64,000 nucleotides of DNA from Acanthamoeba sp. SK_2022b (taxonomy: Eukaryota; Discosea; Longamoebia; Acanthamoebidae), in the NCBI GenBank assembly GCA_027943245.1, contig JANDJZ010000077.1, positions 1 to 64,000 on the forward strand. The letters are read 5' to 3'. The position numbers were made by a program, and so were the translations under genes. Below, piece after piece: positions 57,164 through 64,000 of the stretch (the stretch's first letter is position 1; the number at the start of each line of letters is the position of its first letter). A model generated the notes under the pieces. It was not told where the DNA came from, did not search any database, and saw nothing but the letters and a program-made list of their open reading frames with translations.

Positions 57164-57714
57164 CCTCCTTTTGTTTGATCTGCTTGTAGTTTAGCGTGGA
57201 GTGTCCTTTTGCTTCTTTTGCCTTTCGCTCTTTGTGCCTAGTGATGGATCTTGGAGTCAAAAAGCAACTGCCGTCGTGTGCCACGGAAGGCACCCGAGCC
57301 GGTGATAAAAATAAATAAGTAGTTTATTTGTTGTTTTTGATTTTTCATGTTTTGGTCGTCGTGTGTCCGCTCTCTCTCCCTGATATGAATGTCGCGTTGT
57401 GTGTTCGCAGCGGCGTGGTGACGACTACCACGGCCGCAGCGTAGGCGTACAGTTCGTTACCCGCTCTCCTCGTCTTGCGCTTCTTTCTCCATCCCTCGAC
57501 CTTTCTCTTCGATCGTTCGTCTTCTCACGCCTCCTCCTCCTCCTCCTCATCCTGATCTTTCCTTCGTTCTTTCAAATCGCCGCCGCCGCCAAGCCATCGC
57601 CGCCACATCCTCGCTGCCCACACCACAACACGCGCGCCAGGCTCATTCCTCCATCTTCCTCGCACCGGCAGTGGCGCCTGCGTTGGAAAGAGATTCTGCC
57701 CCGTGTCAGTGCAG
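57164..57714. other. Intergenic region between split 5S gene and CK2-beta
   Basis: About 550 bp. It includes the 5S terminator and a CT/TCC-rich stretch at 57480-57560 that would be purine-rich in the 3' UTR of the minus-strand CK2-beta gene. Nothing else was recognised. Confidence 0.5.
57169..57172 (+). terminator. Pol III terminator of the split 5S gene
   Basis: A TTTT run six bases after the last 5S nucleotide, at the position expected for a 5S transcription terminator. Confidence 0.7.
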
Positions 57715-59042
57715 TCAAACGTCGGCTAAGCGCAGAGCTTGGTTGTCGACAAACAAGGGTCTCTCCCACAAATGACGCGTTGCGCGTGCGTGTATGCGTG
57801 TATGTGTGCGTGCGCGCGCGGAGAGAGAGAGGAGAAGGAATGAAGGGAGGGCGAGAAGCGGGGCGAGAGCGTACCGATCCTCGACCTGGCGCTCTTGTGG
57901 ATCTTGAAGCCGTAGATCCTGGGCACGTAGGAGACGGTGGGCTTGGGCGGGATGAACTCGGGGTACATCTGCAACAGGAGGTGCGGGAACGTGCTGCCAA
58001 AGTAGGCGCCGTCGATCTCTGCGCCACGCGAGAGAGCGAGATGGGTGAGTCCAACAATGCGAGTGTGCGCACGCAGAGAGAGAGAGAGAGAGCGTACGGT
58101 TATGGCGGGAGAGCTTGGGGTAGTAGATGTCTTCACAGCGCGGGCAGAAGAGCTTGACGGTGTTCATGCGAGGAATGTCGGACTGGCCGACGGGGAGGAC
58201 GGCCTGGCCCTGGCAGTAGACTCGCGGGCAGCGGCCAAACTCCATCGCGTTGTACTTGTCCACCATGGAGGCCAGGCCGCGGTTGGTGAGGATGTACCGC
58301 GCGTGGATGAGGCCGTACAGCATCTCCGCTGCCGATTCTATGCTGTCCTGCTGCTCCTCGGTGAGGGCCTCGTCTGGACGATCAAACAACATGTGCAGGT
58401 TAATTAGTTGAACAATAATTTAATTTTGTTGATTTTCGATCTAAATCGGGCAAGTTACAAAGAAAGCAGCGTAGTAGAGGAAAAGCGAATGGCGAAGATT
58501 GGCAAGCGATGCGTAGTGCGCGAAAATGCAAAGAAAAATGCATAACGGCACTATCAAACAGAAATAATGGGCGACGTTAAAGTAGAGGCAGAAGAGATGC
58601 GCACCAGATTCAGCATCAAGAATCATGTCCAAAGCGTAGTCGTAGTTGGAGACAATACTCCGCAGGCCCGTGAGGTTGAAGTCGTCCTGAATGTAGTCCT
58701 CATCCACCTCTACAAAAAATTCGTTGCCCTTGAGACTGCAAAACCACTGAATCCAGGTCTGATCCTCCGACGACAACTCATCAGAGTCCGATTCGGAGTC
58801 CACCTCGACATCCTTTTTGTTTCCCTTCTCGTTGGCGGCAGCTCTGCTTTTGCTCCTCTGTAGATTGAGAGCACAAAAAAAATGAGTAAATGAATTGAGA
58901 GTTGCGTGGTCCAGGCCAGAATGCAGTGACTTGCAGACAAATCGCCCCCTCCACAAGTTCTTCGCCCGTAAAGTTGATGGTTTGGTATGGGGGGGGGGAT
59001 AATGGGAAAAGCGGTGACGGTGGGAAAACCACGTACATTCAT
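57715..59042 (-). CDS. Casein kinase II regulatory (beta) subunit
   Basis: This subunit dimerises and docks CK2 catalytic subunits. A tiny first exon, ATGAAT (59037-59042), joins [20 protein letters not shown] and a short acidic run. The core is diagnostic: [40 protein letters not shown] and ALDMILDAE. Then [20 protein letters not shown] and YILTNRGL follow. The Zn-binding pairs are CPRVYC and FCPRCED. Last come [20 protein letters not shown] and RIYGFKIHK. Splicing the last intron (57875 to 57725) gives the ending RSRIADV and a stop at 57715. Without that splice the frame would run on into low-complexity sequence. Introns lie at about 58855-59036, 58400-58610, 58018-58095 and 57725-57875. 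Confidence 0.9.
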
Positions 59043-59457
59043 GCTGGCGTGTTTGTGCGGCGAACTTAATCGCGGAGGAGAGAGAAGAAGAGAGGGCAGA
59101 AAGATCTGCTCAAGAAGATGGAAAAGAAGAACGAGGAGGAAGAATCAAGATTGAATCGTGGAACAGCCCCTTGTCGATCCCTCCGTTTGCCGGCGCCAAC
59201 AAATAAGCGAAAAAGAAAAGACCGCCTCACTCGGCTGGAAAATGGACAAAAAATCATCTTCAGCAGTCGGCTGCTGTGCAGCACGCGACACAGACAATGA
59301 AGTTGGGATAACACACACCGCACACACACAAAGAGAGAGAGAGAGACGAACATTGGGTTGTTGTGATGCTAGCTATTTAAATATGTTGTTTTAACTATGA
59401 TGTTGCAAAAAACTGACTGAACAAACTGAGAAGGAGTAGCCTCGGCGGCGAGGACCC
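59043..59457. other. Intergenic region between CK2-beta and TKL kinase
   Basis: About 415 bp between two minus-strand genes. It should hold the CK2-beta promoter and the 3' UTR of the kinase. A GA-rich run at 59331-59346 is the only repeat seen. Confidence 0.45.
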
Positions 59458-60335
59458 TTAACCAAAGGGGTGAGCTTCCTCGTTGATGGAGAGTGCGGGC
59501 ATGCCCAGCGAGCCCGGTCCCATCTTGCTCTTCTCGGCCACGACGGCCATGCTGCCGCTGCGGGTTCGGGAGTGCCTCTTCTCGTTGTCCTTCTCGACCT
59601 TCTTCTCCTCTTTCTCGATCTTCTTCTCGACCTTTCTCTTCTTCTTCTCCTCCTTTTTCTTCAGCCTCTCCTCCTCCTCTTTCTTCTTCTTCTCCTCCTT
59701 GGCCTTCTTCTTCTTCTCCTTCTCCTCGAGCAGCCGCATGGGCGCCCACGACCGCCTCCTCGCGTCCTTCTTCTCCTTGTCTCTTTGCCTGGCCTCGTCC
59801 TTTTCGCTCTTTCCCTCCACTATGGCCTCGGAGCTCTGCGTCGACGACGCCCTGGCCCCCTCCTCCTTCAGGGCCTGCTTGAGCTGCGACTTGCGCGCAC
59901 CGCGCAGCGCCCAACTCCGAGCGCGCTCCTTCTTGGGCTCCTTGGCGTCGTCGTCTTCGTTCTTGTTGCCATTGCTCTCCTTCTCCTTCTCCTTCTTGGC
60001 GGCCTTGGCCGCCGACGAGCCGGAGCCGAGCTTGCGCGAGCGGGGAGAGGTCAGCGTCAGCACGGCCTCGTCCCGCGCGCGGCGTTCGATCTCCTGACGC
60101 TCCTGCAGCTCGCGCTCCTCGCGCTCGGCCTTCTCCTTCTTCTCGCGCTCCTCGCGCTCCTTCTCCTTCTGCGCGTACTCCTGCTCCAGCTGCTCGCGGA
60201 TGGCCTTCTTCTCCTGCTCGAGCTTCTCCATCACCTCCTTCTCCAACTGGGCCCTGATCTGGCTTTCCCGCTCCTTGGCTCGCTGCTCGTCATCCTAACA
60301 CACACACACACACCATGGGCGTTAGCTAAAAATCA

Positions 60336-60368
<33 letters not shown>

Positions 60369-61356
60369 ATTAATATTTGTATGGGCAATAACTTTATTTT
60401 ATAAAATGAATATAAATATTAATTTAATATAGAAAACGACTTGGTACCTCGAGCTTCTTGGCCTGCTCTGCGCCCTTGTCCTGCTTCTTCTTGAGCTCCC
60501 TGAGTTCCTTCTCGCGCTTCTCCTTGACCATGCGGGCCTTGCGGTCCTTCTCCTCCTGTTCGCGGCGGTCCTTCTCCTCCTGCTCCCTCCTGTCCCGCTC
60601 CTCCTGCTCCCTCGCCAGACGCGCCTGCCTCTCCTCCTCCACTCTCGCCCGCTCCTGCGCACGCAGCCGGCGATCGCCTCCGCCGTTTAACTCCGTGTCC
60701 ATCACGCCGTCGCGCGCACGCGGCGGGGCACACGCACCTGGCTGTTGTTGACGAAGGCGGCGGCCTCCTCGGCCTCGAGCTCGTCGTAGAGCTCCTTGAG
60801 CGAGCGGAAGATCTCCTCGAACGACGGCCGGCCCTCCCTCTCGAACTGCGTGCAGTCCATCACGAGCAGCGCCAGATCGGGCGGGCCTGAGCAAGCAACC
60901 AGCGACGCCGCCACCGATTACGATGAGCGCCAAAATCCAACTCGCTTGGCTGGGCAACCCTATAGCAGCAAATCGCGGGGAGGGGGGGGGGTGGCATGCG
61001 AGGAATGAATGCGCTGACGTACAGTCGGGCGGCATGTACTGCGTGAGTAGACCCGAAGGAAACGAGTACCGCGTCTCCAGGCTCCTCTTCGGGGGCGGGT
61101 GCCTGCAAACCATCTCTGCACAGCGCGGCACAGTCGCACACACACGCGCGCGCACGGACAAGAACGTGAGCGCCGCGCGCGGCCAATGAAAACTTGGGGC
61201 GAAATGCACGCGCGCATACCGAAGATGACGATTCCGAAGCTGTAGACATCACACTTCTCGTCGTAGTCCTCGCCCAGGATGACCTCGGGCTGGTTTAGGC
61301 AACGCAAGAGATTAATGATGAAGAACATGCCGATCGCTAGAGTGCAGCTGCGCGCT

Positions 61357-61424
<68 letters not shown>

Positions 61425-62312
61425 ATGCGTGCGGCAACGTACCGCCATGTACAGTTCGGTACCGGCGACCGACATGCTGCGAGTCAATTTCTTTGTCGTG
61501 CGGGCAAAGCCCAAGTCGCACACTTTGACGCGGCCGTTCTCGGTCAGCAGCAGGTTCTCGGACTTGAGATCTCTGCGTGCGTGCGATAACGTCGGTTAAG
61601 GTGGCGGTGAGCAAGACGCGGCAGCCACGCGCTGGATAAAGGGACGACGAACCTGTGGATGATGCTGTGGGCGTGGAGATAGCGCATGGCGACGGCGGCG
61701 TCGATGAGCATCTGCGTGCGCTCCTTCCACGAGATCTCCACGCTAGTGTTCTTGAGCAGGTGCGTGAGATCGCCGTTGGGAATCCACTCCGTGACGATGT
61801 ACACGCCCGACGAGTGCACGCACACGCCCATGAAGTTGACAATGCACGGATGCCGAATTCCCCTGTTCGCCAAAAATGAAGGCAAAAAAAGGAGAGAAAG
61901 TGTAAAAATAAAATAAAAGTCAATAATAATTATAAACACTTTGCGGAAGTAAAAGGCCGTACTTGAGCGTGGAGACCTCCCTCGCGATGTACTTTTGGTC
62001 ATCTTCTGCGTAGCCGCTTTCTATGAACCTGGTGCACAACCACGGAGTTCATCAATAAATAAAACACCCCAAATAATAAATTCGTCGCACATGAACTCTG
62101 GAAGTACAATAAATATTAAAAATAATAAAATTAAATTGTTGGGGAGGGAAGGAGTACTTTTTGATGGCGACGGGGGTGCCAAAATAGTCACCTTTGTAAA
62201 TCTTGCCAAAGGCGCCCTCGGCTACCTCACCCTCAAAGTTGAGGTCCTTGTAGGCGATCTGAAAATCTGTCTCCCAGATGCCCTCGTGGTCCCCTTTGCT
62301 ACTTGTGTCCAT
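59458..62312 (-). CDS. TKL-type protein kinase with long Lys/Glu-rich coiled-coil tail
   Basis: ATG 62312 gives DTSSKGDHEGIWETDFQIAY. The kinase has EVAEGAFGKIYKG with VAIKKY near 62180, GIRHPCIVNFMGVCVHSSGV near 61830, HRDLKSENLLL near 61650-61570, VCDFGFART near 61510 and AGTELYMAPEVILG near 61440-61280. It continues with KCDVYSFGIVIFEMV near 61230 and RPSFEEIFRSLKEL near 60815. All catalytic residues are intact. The sequence resembles tyrosine-kinase-like (Raf/MLK/ARK-like) Ser/Thr kinases. After residue 300 or so the protein changes to a continuous charged helix (REQEEKDRREQEEKDRK repeats, then QLEQEYAQKEKEREEREKKE). Ser-rich basic patches (RSWALRGARK, RRRSWAPMRLLEE) follow, and the gene ends EEAHPFG. 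No SH2 domain is present. A (GT)n run at 61359-61423 lies in an intron. Confidence 0.87.
61359..61423. repeat. (GT)n microsatellite in an intron of the TKL kinase gene
   Basis: An uninterrupted GT dinucleotide run of about 64 bp between the DFG exon and the APE exon of the minus-strand gene. Confidence 0.95.
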
Positions 62313-62609
62313 GCTGACCCTCTCTTCTCAACTTCTTAAGCTAGGAGAACGAACTCGGCGCGCACAGTGGTTGGTCGTTTGTTTTGGGTGGCGGTCTCCT
62401 TCCCGTTCGACGACAACGGCTGTTTTTGTGTCCGGCCAACGAAAGAATGAAGCCGTCCACGAAAAGAAAGAACGAAGACGACAAAAAGAAAGCGCCCAGC
62501 AACCAGGCGCACTCCATTTCCTGTGACGCGCCACCTGGGAACGCGACCAACCCGCAAGCGGTGCCAAGGGCCTTTGGCACACGCTCCTCTTGCAAGCACG
62601 CTGTGTCTG

Positions 62610-64000
62610 TCAGTCCTTCTGTGGTGCAGCGGGCCGCGACTCAGAGGGGCTGAGCCTGCGGGCCTCCATGACCCGAAATTGGTGGATGGTTTGCTTGGCG
62701 TGTTTGTCCTTTGGCACCTTCTGGTCCTTGATCATCTGGATGACCCGCCTTCCCCGCTTCAAATCCGCCTGGCCACAGCAAGCAGCCACCACGTGGTTGT
62801 TGGGCGTGAGCGAAAGAATACGGTAAGCGCGCTGGCCAACTATGAGCGAGCAAGGGAGGAGGAGGAGGGCCGCACCGCCGGAAGGCAGAACGAAAGGAGG
62901 GTGGTGAAGCTCTTGATGTCGGGTTTCGTGGCGTAGTCGGCGCTCATCCTGTGCAGCCACTCTTCGGCCTTGTCCAGATTCCCATTCCTTGCCCATGCCT
63001 TGTCGCCCCCACACACGACCCGTCAGAGCCCAGTCCTGCGTGTGTGTGTGCGCGCGCGCGTTGTGTGTGTGTGTGTGTGTGTGTGCTATGTGCGCACGTA
63101 TCTACATACCTCGATGACCGAAGTGAAATTGTTGGTATCGGGCGTGATGCCGTACTCCTTCATCGAGCCGCACAGGACCTTCTCGGCCTCCTCGGGCTTG
63201 CCCATCCGTCCGTAGGTGTCGATGAGGAGGTTGAAGACGACCATGTCCGGTGCCCTTCCCTCTTTCTTCATCTTCGAGATTAATCGGAGCACCTTATCGA
63301 ATTGATCCGCTCGCGTGTACGCGTCCATGAGGCTCGCTATCGTGTGCATGGTTGGCTGCAGCCCCTCCCTGTTCACGTCAATTCATAAATAAAACAACAA
63401 ATCGACAAATAAATAGTGTTAGCCAGTGCTTGCGCGAGTGTCTCTTGTGTGTGTGTGTGTGTGGTGTGTTGACCTTTTCATGACCACGTAGAATTTCTCG
63501 GCCTCGATGGCCTTGCCGGTCTTGGCCCAGGCGTCTATCAGCATGTTGTAGGTCATCACGTCTGCCCGCACTCCGTCCCTGTTCTCGCCCAATGAGAGAG
63601 AAAGAAAGAAAAAGAAAAGGAAATGTGAGCGTCTCGCTCGCCGGTCGGGCAATCGAGGGGGCGTGGTACCGTCGCATGGCCTTGAAGGCGTCCATCATGC
63701 TGTGGACCTGTTTGGCCTTGCCAAAGGCGTTGATGATGGTGTTGTAGGTCGCCGTCGAGGGTCGCACGCTGTGCTGCCGCATCTTGTCCAGCGTGCGCAG
63801 CATCTCTTCGCTCCGCCCCGCAACGCCGAGCGCGTGCAGGACTGCGCTCCACGCGCCCAGGCTCGGCTGCACCGAGCCGTCGGTCGGCAGGAGCGAGTCG
63901 AAGGCCTGCAGTGCCTTGTCGACATTGCCGGCGCGCGACCAGGCCGAGATCACCGCCGAGTGGGTGAAGCTGTCGATGCCCAGGCGCGGGTTCGCGCGCA
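62610..64000 (-). CDS. Pentatricopeptide repeat (PPR) protein, 5' part outside window
   Basis: PPR proteins bind single-stranded RNA, usually in mitochondria. Tandem 35-residue repeats are clear: AVISAWSRAGNVDKALQAFD, GAWSAVLHALGVAGRSEEML, ATYNTIINAFGKAKQVHSMM, MTYNMLIDAWAKTGKAIEAE, ASLMDAYTRADQFDKVLRLI, VVFNLLIDTYGRMGKPEEAE, FTSVIEAWARNGNLDKAEEW. They are of the canonical P type, with VxP endings such as SVRPSTA, GLQPTMH and GITPDTN. The last exon (ADLKRGRRVIQMIKDQ, ending PAAPQKD) is basic and non-repeat. Introns cut between repeats near 63590-63670, 63430-63475, 63375, 63110-63000 and 62840-62900. The reading is open at 64000, so the N-terminus and any targeting peptide are outside the window. 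Confidence 0.9.

Noticed and set aside
57399..58157. Plus-strand open frame over the CK2-beta 3' end
   Set aside because: The minus-strand exons encode conserved CK2-beta sequence. The plus-strand translation is low complexity.
59470..60432. Plus-strand Leu-rich open frame of 320 residues
   Set aside because: It is the exact complement of the Lys/Glu coiled-coil tail of the TKL kinase (GAG/AAG read as CTC/CTT).

Overview
The window looks like nuclear DNA of a free-living amoeba, most likely Acanthamoeba. GC-rich genes are packed closely and broken by many short GT-AG introns. The families are amoebozoan: SH2-domain (Shk-type) kinases, a RapGAP, a TKL kinase, MAP65/PRC1 and CK2-beta. The 5S rRNA pieces also match the Acanthamoeba 5S gene as I recall it. 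All gene models were spliced by eye, so exon edges are approximate.

Layout. 1-2316 (-): multi-pass membrane protein running off the left edge. 2542-3847 (+): exostosin-type GT64 glycosyltransferase. 4107-4685 (+): small four-helix membrane protein. 4814-8806 (-): alpha-N-acetylglucosaminidase. 8877-17980 (-): three tandem kinase-SH2 genes. 18494-18955 (-): SDHAF2, divergent from a RapGAP at 19311-23924 (+). 24262-27463 (+): a further, more distant kinase-SH2 gene. 28135-30981 (+): MAP65/PRC1/Ase1. 31218-33228 (+): F-box/WD40 protein. 33267-33347 (-): tRNA-Ser(CGA). 33422-34067 (-): secreted orphan. 34491-36919 and 38123-40651 (+): tandem CYP51-like P450s. 40757-43930 (-): a fifth kinase-SH2 gene. 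44507-45647 (-): SAP plus SMI1/KNR4 (SUKH) protein. 46169-50665 (+): SulP/SLC26 transporter with STAS domain. 57715-59042 (-): CK2-beta. 59458-62312 (-): TKL kinase with a long charged tail. 62610-64000 (-): PPR protein running off the right edge.

The standout is at 50942-57163. A 6-kb non-LTR retrotransposon (RRM-like ORF1; ORF2 with AP-endonuclease, reverse transcriptase, RNase H and a C-terminal zinc-finger segment) sits inside a 5S rRNA gene, in the same orientation. The 5S gene resumes at its nucleotide 21 on the 3' side. On the 5' side its first 35-36 nucleotides occur twice in tandem, both copies starting exactly at +1. This fits a 5S-targeting LINE with a 15-16 bp target-site duplication and an extra 5S leader. 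The copy is old or damaged, or uses recoding: an in-frame TGA separates ORF2 from its zinc-finger end, and ORF2 lacks an ATG ahead of its endonuclease.

The host genes include a strong phosphotyrosine-signalling block (five kinase-SH2 genes) beside Rap GTPase regulation. A nearby pair has opposing alpha-GlcNAc chemistry (GT64 transferase and NAGLU hydrolase).
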